A DNA stretch of 64,000 nucleotides. It comes from Pollutimonas sp036675275 (GTDB taxonomy: Bacteria; Pseudomonadota; Gammaproteobacteria; Burkholderiales; Burkholderiaceae_B). Each line of letters starts with the position of its first letter. The first letter of the stretch is position 1. The notes under the pieces were generated by a model that worked only from the letters and a program-made list of their open reading frames with translations, ran no database searches and was not told where the DNA came from. Below are positions 51,330 to 60,374 of this stretch, piece after piece. A program made the position numbers and the translations under genes. The stretch spans positions 62,001 through 126,000 of the forward strand of contig JAKFFG010000025.1 of NCBI GenBank assembly GCA_036675275.1, given 5' to 3'.

Positions 51330-52031
51330 ATGCCATTTGCCCAACCTACACGTATCGCCCCCAGCCTGCTGGCGGCTGACTTTGCCCGCCTGGGCGAAGA
51401 AGTAAAGAATGTCGTCGCCAGTGGGGCCGACTGGATCCATTTTGATGTAATGGACAACCACTATGTGCCCAATCTGACCATGGGCCCGATGGTATGCGAA
51501 GCCTTGCGGCCCCACACCGATGCCCCCATCGACGTGCACCTTATGGTTGAACCCGTCGATGCCATTATCCCGCAATTTGCCAAGGCAGGCGCCAATATTA
51601 TTACTTTTCATCCGGAAGCATCGCGCCACCCCGACCGGACCCTGGCCCTGATACGGGAGCACGGCTGCAAGGCGGGGCTAGTGTTCAATCCCGCGACGCC
51701 GCTGGACTGGATGGATCATGTCATGGACAAGCTCGACGTGGTCCTGCTGATGTCGGTCAATCCCGGTTTTGGCGGCCAGGCCTTCATCCCGGAAACGCTG
51801 CGCAAGCTTGCGCTGGCCCGCGGCAGGATCGATGCATGGAAAAATACCGGAGGACAAAGCATTGCGCTGGAAATCGACGGCGGCGTAAAGGTAGAAAATA
51901 TCGCCGCAATACGGGCAGCCGGGGCCGACACCTTTGTGGCGGGTTCGGCCATATTCGGCAAGCCGGACTACAAAGCCGTCATCGATGCATTGCGCGCCGA
52001 GATCGCCAAGGGCGAGTCGCTGTCTGCCTAG
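51330..52031 (+). CDS. rpe: Ribulose-phosphate 3-epimerase
   Basis: A 233-residue TIM-barrel enzyme interconverting ribulose-5-phosphate and xylulose-5-phosphate. Motifs are IAPSLLAADFARLGEEV, the metal site IHFDVMDNHYVPNLT, IDVHLMVE, LMSVNPGFGGQ and LEIDGGVK. ATG 51330 is chosen; a GTG 9 nt upstream is in frame but neither has a clear SD. It is near gph and trp genes, as in related genomes. Confidence 0.95.
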   Translation: MPFAQPTRIAPSLLAADFARLGEEVKNVVASGADWIHFDVMDNHYVPNLTMGPMVCEALRPHTDAPIDVHLMVEPVDAIIPQFAKAGANIITFHPEASRHPDRTLALIREHGCKAGLVFNPATPLDWMDHVMDKLDVVLLMSVNPGFGGQAFIPETLRKLALARGRIDAWKNTGGQSIALEIDGGVKVENIAAIRAAGADTFVAGSAIFGKPDYKAVIDALRAEIAKGESLSA

Positions 52032-52075
52032 TGGGCCCCGGCTTCGCGGGCCGGATTGTTCTACCGCCCACGCTC

Positions 52076-53902
52076 CTAAGGCGCGGCCCGCCGGTCCACA
52101 AATAAGGAATTGCCCGGAATTTTCTTGGCCTCGCTTTTGACAGAAGCCGCCAGCTCCGCAATCTGTTGACTGGAATAAGGCATATCGGCATCGACTCTGA
52201 CCACACCCAGCGAGATGCTGATCAGGCCATGGAACACCTCGATGCCTTGCCGATTCTCGGCGAAGTAGCCGCCTTGCGCTAGATGATCCGGCTTGTACAA
52301 ATAGGCGGTCGTCGCATAGAAGCGGTCCAGGACATTCTGGCAGCGGGCTCGCCAATTCTTGCTCTTGAATACCACTATGAAGTCGTCGCCGCCAATATGC
52401 CCCACGAAATCGGCGGCAGGATCAATATATTCGCGCAGCAGGTTCGCCGTTATCTGTATGACTTCGTCGCCCTTGCGGTAGCTGTATAAATCGTTGAATG
52501 CCTTGAAGTGGTCCAGGTCGCAGTAGCAGACGGCGAAAGGTTCGCCATTCAGCAACAGCTCCTCGATGTGCTCATTGATGGGCACATTGCCGGGAAGCTG
52601 CGTCAATGGATTCGCGTATCGGGCCGCATGGATCTGCATTTGCGTGATCTCGCGTATCAGGTCAAAGCCTGTGCCCACACCCAGAAACTTACCTTGTTCG
52701 GTAATAATGAAGCCGTCGGCCAAATGGTGGGGGTTCGCTTCGGTGAACAAATACCCCAGGTCTTGAAGACTGGTTTGATGGTCGACGATCAGCGGCAGGT
52801 TTTCAATAAACTGACCGCAAGGCTTGTTGCCATAAAGTTCCCTATGGTAAGGGCGGGCCAGGCGATCCAGCATCCGCAGTCTGTGTATCAGGCCGATCGG
52901 CAAGCCATCGCTCAGGACGGCCAGCACCTGAAGCTCCGGCTGTTTCTTGAATATATCGTAGACATCGTTGGTCAGCGTCGAATCGCCGACTGCCGGTACC
53001 GTGCGAAGAATCTTGCGCGCCGTGGCTACGCTTTTATAGGCGTCGTTCATGAGCGGCCGCTTGCCGGCAGGCGCCGGCGTCAACAGATTCAAAGTTGCAG
53101 GCGGCAGGATAGTCACAGGCTGCGAGGAGGGCCGCGCCAGCAAGTAGCCCTGACCATACCGAATGCCCAGGCGCTGTACGACATCGAGCTCCGCTTCGGT
53201 CTCTATGCCTTCGGCGATCACCTCCGATTTCGACTGCTGCGCCATCTCGGTGATGGACCGTACAAATTGACGCTTGACTGAGTCGTTATTGATGTCCTGT
53301 ATGAAGTATTTGTCTATCTTCACGTATTCTGGACGCAGTTCCGACCAAAGCCGCAAACTGGAAAAACCTTCGCCCAGGTCGTCGATGGCGATCTGCAGAC
53401 CCGCCCCCCGGTATTCTTCGGTGGCCTGGCGCAGCAGCGAGTAATTGGACGTGGCCTCCGACTCGGTCAATTCAATGACGATATTGCCAGGCCGCATGCC
53501 GGCCTCTTGCATGTGTGCCAGACAGTTCTGCAGCTCATTGTCGGGCATCAGCAGCGCATCGGGGCTCATATTCAGGAACAGCTTGCCCGCCAACCCCAGA
53601 GCCTGGAACTTGTCGATGTGTATGCGTCGGCACACGCGCTCGAGTTCGATGCTGCGGCCATGCTGCCGGGCGAGGCCGAAAAGCCTGGTCGGCGCATGCA
53701 GCGGGGAATCGGACGGACCTCGAATCAGGCCTTCATAGCCGATGATCTGGCCGAACTGCAGGTCGACGATCGGCTGGTACAACGGAGTCAAGGCTTTGTC
53801 GGCCAAGACTTTCTGAAAACTTGCCAGCATTTGCTCGCTCTCGAGTTGTGTCCCGCCGGGCCCGCTCACCACACACTCAGTAAGTGTTGCCATCATCTGC
53901 AT
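52076..53902 (-). CDS. EAL-CBS-GGDEF c-di-GMP signalling protein
   Basis: A 608-residue cytoplasmic protein with the reverse domain order. The EAL domain comes first (about 30-265: YEGLIRG, NMSPDALL, VIELTES, IDDLGEGFSSL, AEGIETEAEL), then a CBS-like pair (about 290-425), then GGDEF (about 435-600) with HIGGDDFIVVF. The EAL motif reads EGL rather than EAL but other signature residues are kept; the GGDDF site is a conservative variant. It is transcribed toward the rpe stop, 44 bp away, and diverges from gph. The switch it controls is unknown. Confidence 0.9.
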   Translation of the reverse strand: MQMMATLTECVVSGPGGTQLESEQMLASFQKVLADKALTPLYQPIVDLQFGQIIGYEGLIRGPSDSPLHAPTRLFGLARQHGRSIELERVCRRIHIDKFQALGLAGKLFLNMSPDALLMPDNELQNCLAHMQEAGMRPGNIVIELTESEATSNYSLLRQATEEYRGAGLQIAIDDLGEGFSSLRLWSELRPEYVKIDKYFIQDINNDSVKRQFVRSITEMAQQSKSEVIAEGIETEAELDVVQRLGIRYGQGYLLARPSSQPVTILPPATLNLLTPAPAGKRPLMNDAYKSVATARKILRTVPAVGDSTLTNDVYDIFKKQPELQVLAVLSDGLPIGLIHRLRMLDRLARPYHRELYGNKPCGQFIENLPLIVDHQTSLQDLGYLFTEANPHHLADGFIITEQGKFLGVGTGFDLIREITQMQIHAARYANPLTQLPGNVPINEHIEELLLNGEPFAVCYCDLDHFKAFNDLYSYRKGDEVIQITANLLREYIDPAADFVGHIGGDDFIVVFKSKNWRARCQNVLDRFYATTAYLYKPDHLAQGGYFAENRQGIEVFHGLISISLGVVRVDADMPYSSQQIAELAASVKSEAKKIPGNSLFVDRRAAP

Positions 53903-54044
53903 TCAATATACCTGTACATAGACCTGAAAGCGGCCCCTTCCAATCCAGATCCGGATCAAGAGGCACGTTAACAGGCCTGTGTTACAGGAGGAAGTCGGGT
54001 AAACGCCATACAATCAGGCTTACATCCAATCAAAGAGAAGCTTC

Positions 54045-54734
54045 ATGTCGTTTTCAGCCGTACTCCTGGACCTCGATGGCACCCTGCTCGACACCATACC
54101 CGACTTGGCGCATGCGTCCAATGCCATGCGACTGGAGGTAGGCCTCGCCCCGCTTCCCCAGGAGACCATTGCCAGCTATGTGGGCAAGGGCACCGAGAAT
54201 CTGGTGTGGCGTACACTTTCGAACAACCCCCGCGGCTCGGTACCGGCCGCGGACGATATCGAGCGCGGTCTGGAGATTTTCGGCCGTCACTATCACGCGG
54301 TGAATGGCGAACAGGCCGTCGTGTATCCCGGCGTCATGCAGGGCCTGGAAGCGTTCAAGGCGGCAGGCGTGAAAATGGCCGTGGTCACCAACAAGCCTGC
54401 TGAATTCACGCTGCCCTTGCTCGAACGTGCCGGTCTTGCGCATTTCTTCGAGCATGTGGTGTGCGGCGACACCTGTGCCAGGAAGAAGCCCGACCCCATG
54501 CCCCTGCTGCACGCCTGCGAACTGCTGAAGGCCAGGCCGCAAGACGCGCTGGCCATAGGCGATTCGATCAATGATGCGCTGGCCGCGCGCGCTGCCGGCA
54601 TGACCGTGCTGGCAGTGCCTTACGGCTACAACGAAGGAATGGACGTGCGTACTCTGGAAGTAGATGATATAGTTATGTCCATCAGCGACGCTGCCCAGTG
54701 GGCCTTTCGCCAACACACCAACAACAATCCATGA
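54045..54734 (+). CDS. gph: Phosphoglycolate phosphatase
   Basis: HAD-superfamily phosphatase of 229 residues that removes 2-phosphoglycolate, a DNA-repair and oxygenation by-product. Motif I is LLDLDGTLLDT, motif II VVTNKPAE, and motif III/IV KKPDPMPL with GDSINDALAARAAG. The ATG at 54045 has GAGAAG 8 nt upstream. Its TGA overlaps the trpL leader ATG by 4 bp, so the trp leader is translated by ribosomes finishing gph. gph just before trpE is a recurrent betaproteobacterial arrangement. Confidence 0.94.
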   Translation: MSFSAVLLDLDGTLLDTIPDLAHASNAMRLEVGLAPLPQETIASYVGKGTENLVWRTLSNNPRGSVPAADDIERGLEIFGRHYHAVNGEQAVVYPGVMQGLEAFKAAGVKMAVVTNKPAEFTLPLLERAGLAHFFEHVVCGDTCARKKPDPMPLLHACELLKARPQDALAIGDSINDALAARAAGMTVLAVPYGYNEGMDVRTLEVDDIVMSISDAAQWAFRQHTNNNP

Positions 54735-54802
54735 TCGCTACCGCCTATTACTGCATTACGCCCTGCGCCAACTGGCGCTGGTGGCGTTTGTGTTCTGGGT
54801 AG
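54731..54802 (+). CDS. trpL: trp operon leader peptide
   Basis: A 23-residue ORF with Trp at codons 15, 17 and 18 (NWRWWRLCSG, then TAG). Tandem Trp codons before a hairpin and trpE are the mark of transcription attenuation: ribosome stalling under Trp shortage favours an antiterminator. It has no SD of its own; ATG 54731 overlaps the gph TGA (ATGA), so initiation is probably by coupling. GCGCC-AACT-GGCGC within the Trp codons can form the first stem. Confidence 0.85.
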   Translation: MIATAYYCITPCANWRWWRLCSG

Positions 54803-54803
54803 C

Positions 54804-54858
54804 GGTAATCCACTCCCGGCACCAAAGACCCTGTCTTTCACGTGCCGTCAGCATTACC
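54804..54858 (+). promoter_or_regulatory. Long stem-loop between trpL and the attenuator
   Basis: Nested pairs GGTAAT/ATTACC (54804-54809 with 54853-54858), GGCAC/GTGCC and AAAGAC-CCT-GTCTTT form an extended hairpin. CCCGGC at 54815-54820 can instead pair with GCCGGG at 54886-54891 in the terminator, a possible antiterminator. Which fold forms when would need structure prediction. Confidence 0.55.
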
Positions 54859-54864
54859 AAAAGC

Positions 54865-54899
54865 AAAGCCCGGAACCGAATAATGGCCGGGCTTTCTTG
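54865..54899 (+). terminator. trp attenuator terminator
   Basis: AAAGCCCGG (54865-54873) pairs perfectly with CCGGGCTTT (54887-54895) over a 13-nt loop, followed by a T-rich run. It lies 48 bp before the trpE ATG and 62 bp after the leader stop, the position of an attenuator. Confidence 0.8.
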
Positions 54900-54942
54900 A
54901 TTTCTGTCCCGGCCTCTATGTAAACACCTCACAGAGACCACT

Positions 54943-56463
54943 ATGACGGAAATAGAATTCAATGCACTCGCAGCGCAAGGCTACAACCGCATCCCCCTGA
55001 TTGCGGAAACCTACGCCGATCTTGACACGCCGCTGGCCATCTACCTGAAGCTGGCCCATAACGGTCCGGAAGGCGGGCGCAACAGCTGCCTGCTTGAATC
55101 GGTGGTCGGCGGCGAGCGCTTTGGCCGCTATTCGTTCATCGGCCTCCCCGCCAAGACCATCATCCGCTCCAGTGGAGCCACCACCGAAATCGTGCATCTG
55201 GGCAAAGTAGTCGAGACGCACGAAGGCGACCCCCTGAGCTTCATCGAGTCCTACCAGCAGCGCTTCAAGGTTGCCATACGGCCGGGCATGCCGCGCTTTG
55301 CAGGCGGACTCGCGGGCTATTTCGGCTATGACACCGTACGCAACATCGAACCCCGCCTGGGCCCTGCCGTAAAGCCTTTTCCCGCCGGGCAGGACGAAGG
55401 CACGCCGGACATCATGCTGCTGCACATAGACGAACTGGTGATTGTCGATAACCTGGCCGGACGCACCTACCTGATCGTATATGCCGATCCGGCGCAAGCC
55501 GAAAGTTACGCGCTGGCCAAGCGCCGCCTGAAAGAACTGCGTGAAAAACTGCGCACGCCCGTCGTCATCCCCTACGCCTACGCCAGCATGCAAACGGCCA
55601 GCCGGCGTGATTTTGCAAAAGAGGACTATATCGCCGCGGTACTCAAAGCCAAGGAATATATCGCTGCCGGCGACCTGATGCAGGTGCAGATCGGGCAGGT
55701 CATCGCCAAGCCGTTCCGCGATTCGCCCTTGTCCCTGTATCGATCCCTGCGTTCCCTGAACCCGTCTCCGTACATGTATTTCTGGAACTTCGACAACTTC
55801 CAGGTGGTGGGCTCTTCGCCGGAGATACTGGTGCGCCAGGAGATTGTGACGGAAGCGCAGAAAGAAAAGACCGTGGTCACGATACGTCCGCTCGCCGGCA
55901 CCCGCAAACGCGGGGCCACCCCCGAAGAAGACGCGCAATTGGCCGAAGAACTGATGGCCGATCCAAAAGAACGGGCCGAGCATGTGATGCTGATCGACCT
56001 GGCACGCAACGACGTGGGCCGGGTCGCCAAGACCGGGTCGGTAAAGGTGACCGACACCATGACCATCGAACGTTACTCACACGTGATGCACCTGGTGTCC
56101 AATGTCTGCGGCGATTTGCACGACGGCATGAGCAATATGGACGTACTGCGCGCCGCATTTCCGGCAGGCACGCTTACCGGCGCGCCAAAGGTGCGCGCCA
56201 TGGAGATCATCGATGAGCTCGAGCCCGTGCGCCGCGGAATCTATGGGGGCGCCGCGGGGTACCTGAGCTATGGCGGCGAAATGGATGTCGCCATTGCCAT
56301 CCGCACCGGCATCATCAAGGACGGCATGCTCTACGTTCAGGCCGCCGCTGGCATTGTGGCCGATTCCGATCCGGAAATGGAATGGCAGGAAACCGAGGCC
56401 AAGGCCCGCGCCGTTTTGCGCGCTGCCGAACAGGTGCAGTTCGGCCTGGACGAGCCCATCTGA
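54943..56463 (+). CDS. trpE: Anthranilate synthase component I
   Basis: A 506-residue chorismate-binding enzyme that makes anthranilate from chorismate with ammonia delivered by TrpG. The feedback site LLESVVGGERFGRYSFIG is near residue 46. The catalytic part shows PSPYMYFWNF, GSSPEILVR, IRPLAGTRKRG, AEHVMLIDLARNDVGRV and AFPAGTLTGAPKVRAMEII. ATG 54943, after the attenuator. trpG follows after 27 bp. Confidence 0.97.
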   Translation: MTEIEFNALAAQGYNRIPLIAETYADLDTPLAIYLKLAHNGPEGGRNSCLLESVVGGERFGRYSFIGLPAKTIIRSSGATTEIVHLGKVVETHEGDPLSFIESYQQRFKVAIRPGMPRFAGGLAGYFGYDTVRNIEPRLGPAVKPFPAGQDEGTPDIMLLHIDELVIVDNLAGRTYLIVYADPAQAESYALAKRRLKELREKLRTPVVIPYAYASMQTASRRDFAKEDYIAAVLKAKEYIAAGDLMQVQIGQVIAKPFRDSPLSLYRSLRSLNPSPYMYFWNFDNFQVVGSSPEILVRQEIVTEAQKEKTVVTIRPLAGTRKRGATPEEDAQLAEELMADPKERAEHVMLIDLARNDVGRVAKTGSVKVTDTMTIERYSHVMHLVSNVCGDLHDGMSNMDVLRAAFPAGTLTGAPKVRAMEIIDELEPVRRGIYGGAAGYLSYGGEMDVAIAIRTGIIKDGMLYVQAAAGIVADSDPEMEWQETEAKARAVLRAAEQVQFGLDEPI

Positions 56464-56490
56464 CGCCCGGCATCGACTTAGGAGATTTAC

Positions 56491-57054
56491 ATGTTATTGA
56501 TGCTAGATAATTACGATTCGTTCACCTATAACCTGGTCCAGTACTTTGGCGAATTAGGCGAAGACGTGCAAGTGCGCCGCAATGACCAGGTCAGCGTGGC
56601 CGATATCGTGGCCATGAAGCCAGACCGCATATGCGTGTCGCCCGGTCCATGCTCGCCGGCCGAGGCCGGCATTTCGGTCGAACTGATACGCCATTTTGCC
56701 GGCAAAGTGCCCATCCTGGGCGTGTGCCTGGGCCACCAGGCTATCGGCGCGGCCTATGGCGCAGACATTATCCGGGCACGGCAGATAATGCACGGCAAGG
56801 TGTCGGACATTACTCATACCGGCTCGGATGTGTTCAGCGGCCTGCCATCGCCCTTTGTGGTCACGCGCTATCACTCGTTGGCCGTCGACCGCAATACCCT
56901 GCCCGACTGCCTGGACGTCACCGCTGAAACAGCGGATGGTGAAATCATGGGATTGCGCCACAAGACACTGCCCGTGTACGGGGTACAGTTCCATCCGGAA
57001 TCCGTATTGAGCGAACACGGCCACGCCTTGCTGAAAAACTTCCTGAATGTATAA
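56491..57054 (+). CDS. trpG: Anthranilate synthase component II (glutamine amidotransferase)
   Basis: A 187-residue class I amidotransferase supplying ammonia to TrpE; may also serve PabB. Nucleophile C79 in GVCLGHQAIG, and the His/Glu pair in VQFHPESVLS near residue 170. DNYDSFTYNLVQYFGELG opens the protein. SD GGAG is 8 nt upstream of the ATG. Confidence 0.96.
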   Translation: MLLMLDNYDSFTYNLVQYFGELGEDVQVRRNDQVSVADIVAMKPDRICVSPGPCSPAEAGISVELIRHFAGKVPILGVCLGHQAIGAAYGADIIRARQIMHGKVSDITHTGSDVFSGLPSPFVVTRYHSLAVDRNTLPDCLDVTAETADGEIMGLRHKTLPVYGVQFHPESVLSEHGHALLKNFLNV

Positions 57055-57070
57055 AGAAAAAGGGACAACA

Positions 57071-58102
57071 ATGACCATCACCCCCACCGAAGCACTATCA
57101 CGATGCATTGAACACCGCGAAATCTTCCACGACGAGATGCTGCACCTGATGCGCATGTTGATGCGCGGCGAAGTATCGCCGCAAATGGCCAGCGCGCTGA
57201 TCATGGGTCTGCGGGTAAAAAAAGAAACGGTAGGCGAGATCACTGCCGCGGCACAGGTAATGCGCGAGTTTGCGCTCGCGGTGGACACGCCCGACACGGA
57301 TAACTTGCTCGATATGTGCGGCACCGGCGGCGATGGTTCAAACACCTTCAATATTTCAACGGCTGCCATGTTCGTGGCGGCATCGGCAGGCGTAAAAATT
57401 GCAAAGCACGGTAACCGCAGCGCATCGTCATCCTCGGGGAGCGCCGACTTGCTTGAAGCGCTGGGCGTCAATATTATGCTGTCGCCCGAACAAGTGGCCG
57501 AAAGCATCAGCCGCACCGGCATAGGTTTCATGTTTGCGCCTTCGCATCATGCCGCCATGAAAAACGTCGCGCAGGTGCGCAAAGATCTGGCCGTAAAGAC
57601 GATTTTCAATATTCTGGGCCCCCTTACGAATCCGGCCAATGCCGCCAATCAGCTGATGGGCGTATTCCACCCGGATCTGGTCGGCATTCAAGTCCGGGTA
57701 TTGCAAAGGCTGGGTTCCAGGCATGTACTGATTGTCCATGGCAAAGACGGCATGGACGAGGCATCGCTGGGCGCCGCCACACTGGTTGGGGAACTCAAGG
57801 ACGGACAAGTCAGGGAATATGAAATTCATCCTGAAGACTTTGGCATGGCAATGGTGTCTAATCGCTCAATCAAGGTCAATAATCGCGAAGAATCGGCCAA
57901 GATGGTGCTCGAAGCCCTGGACAACATCAACGGCCCCGCGCGTGATATCGTAGGTTTCAACGCGGGCTTGGCCATCTATGCGGGCAACAAGGCAAACTCT
58001 ATCGATGAAGGACTGAAGCTGGCTTTTGAATCCTTGGCCAACGGCGCTGCTCGGGCCAAGCTCGATGAATTCTGCACCTTTACCCGGACGCTTTCCGCAT
58101 GA
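57071..58102 (+). CDS. trpD: Anthranilate phosphoribosyltransferase
   Basis: A 343-residue enzyme transferring phosphoribose from PRPP to anthranilate. Signatures are DMCGTGGDGSNTFNISTAAMFVAAS, KHGNRSASSSSGSADLLEALG and FMFAPSHHAAMKNVAQVR. ATG 57071 gives the normal length; the frame opens at ATG 57047 inside trpG but that adds unconserved residues. Its stop overlaps trpC by 4 bp. Confidence 0.96.
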   Translation: MTITPTEALSRCIEHREIFHDEMLHLMRMLMRGEVSPQMASALIMGLRVKKETVGEITAAAQVMREFALAVDTPDTDNLLDMCGTGGDGSNTFNISTAAMFVAASAGVKIAKHGNRSASSSSGSADLLEALGVNIMLSPEQVAESISRTGIGFMFAPSHHAAMKNVAQVRKDLAVKTIFNILGPLTNPANAANQLMGVFHPDLVGIQVRVLQRLGSRHVLIVHGKDGMDEASLGAATLVGELKDGQVREYEIHPEDFGMAMVSNRSIKVNNREESAKMVLEALDNINGPARDIVGFNAGLAIYAGNKANSIDEGLKLAFESLANGAARAKLDEFCTFTRTLSA

Positions 58103-58902
58103 ATGACATTCTGGCAAAAATACTGGATATAAAAAAAGTTGAAATCGCCACTGCGCGGCAGATGCGCAGCGAGGCCGACATGCTGCGCGAAGCCAAAAGC
58201 CGCAAGGACTTGCGCGGTTTCGCACGCGCAATAGAAGAAAAAATCGCCCAGGGCAAACCCGGCGTAATTGCCGAGGTGAAAAAAGCATCGCCCTCCAAAG
58301 GCGTCATCCGCGAGAACTTCAATCCGGTTGAAATTGCCACCTCATATGCCGCACATGGCGCAGCCTGCCTGTCCGTCCTGACCGACGTGCAGTTTTTCCA
58401 GGGGTCTTACGACTACCTGCGCCAGGCGCGCGCGGCGTGCACGCTTCCTGTACTGCGCAAAGATTTCATGATCGATCCCTACCAGATCGTCCATGCGCGG
58501 GCCATCGGTGCCGATTGCATTCTCCTGATCGCCGCCGCCCTGTCGGCGCAGCAGTTGCGCGAATTCGAAGCCGTCGCCTCCGAACTCGGCATGGATGTAC
58601 TGGTCGAGGTGCACAATCGAGCTGAACTCGATATCGCGCTCGAGCTCAACACGTCGCTCATCGGCATCAATAACCGCAATCTGCGCAGCTTCGAGACATC
58701 CCTGCAAACAACTCTTGATTTGCTGGCGGTCGTCCCCGAGGGCAAGCGCGTCATCACCGAAAGCGGAATCCTGACCACGGACGACGTCAAGCTCATGCGC
58801 GACAACAAAGTAGATGCGTTCCTCGTTGGCGAAGCGTTCATGCGGGCGCCCGAACCGGGCCTGGCATTGCAGGAGCTCTTCTTCAACGACTCTCGACAAT
58901 GA
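58099..58902 (+). CDS. trpC: Indole-3-glycerol phosphate synthase
   Basis: A 267-residue TIM-barrel enzyme that closes the indole ring. Motifs are GVIAEVKKASPSKGVI, VLTDVQFFQGSYDYL, VLRKDFMIDPYQI, LIGINNRNLRSFE and VITESGILT. It is not fused to TrpF, as is usual outside enterobacteria. ATGA overlaps link it to trpD upstream and to the polyphosphate phosphotransferase downstream. Confidence 0.96.
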   Translation: MNDILAKILDIKKVEIATARQMRSEADMLREAKSRKDLRGFARAIEEKIAQGKPGVIAEVKKASPSKGVIRENFNPVEIATSYAAHGAACLSVLTDVQFFQGSYDYLRQARAACTLPVLRKDFMIDPYQIVHARAIGADCILLIAAALSAQQLREFEAVASELGMDVLVEVHNRAELDIALELNTSLIGINNRNLRSFETSLQTTLDLLAVVPEGKRVITESGILTTDDVKLMRDNKVDAFLVGEAFMRAPEPGLALQELFFNDSRQ

Positions 58903-60374
58903 CTTTATTCGACGCTGCTGAATCCGATCCCCGCCTCGCCAGGGAACAGGCGAAGCCCCTGGAAGCCAAGCTGCGCACCGCGCTGTTGAAGACACAGTAC
59001 GAGCGTGTACAGAAAGCAGACAGATCGCTGCTCATCGTAGTGGCCGGCATACCCGGCGCCGGTAAAGGCGCTGCGGTAAGCCTGCTCAATGAATGGATGG
59101 ATGCGCGCCATATCCGCACCATGGCTTTCGATGCACCGTCGCCGCAGGAAAAGGAGTACCCCTACTTCTGGCGCTACTGGCAAAGGTTGCCGGCCCAGGG
59201 AAATATCGGCATCGTCTTTGGGTCCTGGTACCAGCCGCTATTCGCCGAGGCAGCCAGAAAAAAGCCCGACCATGCGGTGATTCGAGCGCATGCCGAGGCC
59301 ATACGCCACTTTGAGGCCATGCTGGTGCGCGAAGGTGTGCAGATCGTCAAGCTCTGGTACCACATGTCCCGCGACGCGCAGATGCGACGGACGGACGAAC
59401 TGCTTGCCAATCCGGATACGGCCTGGCAAGCCGCGCCCGAAGATATCAAGGTCAGGAAAAAATTCGCGCGCCTGCGCGACGCCGCCGCGCTGGGCATCTC
59501 GTTGACAGAGGCCGACCATGCGCCCTGGAGAATCATTCCCAGCGCCGACGAATCGCTGCGGGCCATCACCACCGGTCAGGCCGTGCTTTCAGCCTTGCGC
59601 CGCAATCTGCGCGTCCAAAGCGACACATTCGCAGGAACGGCCACCGCTCCTACCAGCCGCCCCCCCATACGGCTGGAAAACCTGGACTACAACGCCGCCC
59701 TGGACAATCACGAGTACGAAGAACGACTGGCCAAATGGCAAGCCCGACTGGCCAATCTGGCTCGCAGCAAAAAATTTGAAAAACTACCGGTAATACTCGT
59801 CTTCGAAGGCCAGGATGCGGCGGGAAAGGGCGGCACGATCAGGCGCGTAACGCACACGCTCGATGCCCGGCAATTCCACGCCATTCCCATTTCCGCTCCG
59901 ACTCCGGAAGAACTTGCCCACCCTTATTTATGGCGCTTCTGGCGCTGCCTGCCCAAGCCCGGGGATGTCACTATCTTCGATAGGTCTTGGTACGGCCGCG
60001 TTCTGGTCGAACGGGTGGAGAAATACGCAAAACCCGATCAATGGCAGCGCGCCTATGCCGAAATCAATCACTTTGAAGCCCAACTGCGCGACAGCGGAGC
60101 CCTGGTGTTGAAATTCTGGCTGGCCATCACGAAAGACGAGCAGCTCAAGCGATTTCACGACCGTGAAACGTCGACCTTCAAGTCCTTCAAGATCACCCCC
60201 GACGACTGGCGCAACCGCAAGAAGTGGGATGCCTACACATTGGCGGCCAACGATATGTTTGCCTATACCAACACACCCGCGTGTCCATGGCATGTGTTGG
60301 CCGCCAATGACAAGAAGCATGCCCGCATCGCCGTGCTTGAACACATCGTCAAGGCCGTGGAGCAGGCGCTATGA
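58899..60374 (+). CDS. pap: Polyphosphate:AMP phosphotransferase (tandem PPK2)
   Basis: A 491-residue protein made of two PPK2 domains. The first (about 25-250) has a Walker A GIPGAGKGAAV near 50-60 and the second (about 275-490) has EGQDAAGKGGTIRRV, with FDRSWYGRVLVERVE and the lid residues of active PPK2. The first copy has GSWYQPLF in place of FDRSWYGR and is probably inactive, as in known two-domain class II PPK2 enzymes. It makes ADP from AMP using polyphosphate. It overlaps trpC and the HIT gene by 4 bp each, so it is tied into the trp transcript; no metabolic link to Trp is evident. Confidence 0.92.
   Translation: MTLFDAAESDPRLAREQAKPLEAKLRTALLKTQYERVQKADRSLLIVVAGIPGAGKGAAVSLLNEWMDARHIRTMAFDAPSPQEKEYPYFWRYWQRLPAQGNIGIVFGSWYQPLFAEAARKKPDHAVIRAHAEAIRHFEAMLVREGVQIVKLWYHMSRDAQMRRTDELLANPDTAWQAAPEDIKVRKKFARLRDAAALGISLTEADHAPWRIIPSADESLRAITTGQAVLSALRRNLRVQSDTFAGTATAPTSRPPIRLENLDYNAALDNHEYEERLAKWQARLANLARSKKFEKLPVILVFEGQDAAGKGGTIRRVTHTLDARQFHAIPISAPTPEELAHPYLWRFWRCLPKPGDVTIFDRSWYGRVLVERVEKYAKPDQWQRAYAEINHFEAQLRDSGALVLKFWLAITKDEQLKRFHDRETSTFKSFKITPDDWRNRKKWDAYTLAANDMFAYTNTPACPWHVLAANDKKHARIAVLEHIVKAVEQAL

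Noticed and set aside
54916..55983. 355-codon open frame opposite trpE
   Set aside because: A codon-bias shadow of trpE; its composition is typical of antisense translation in high-GC DNA.
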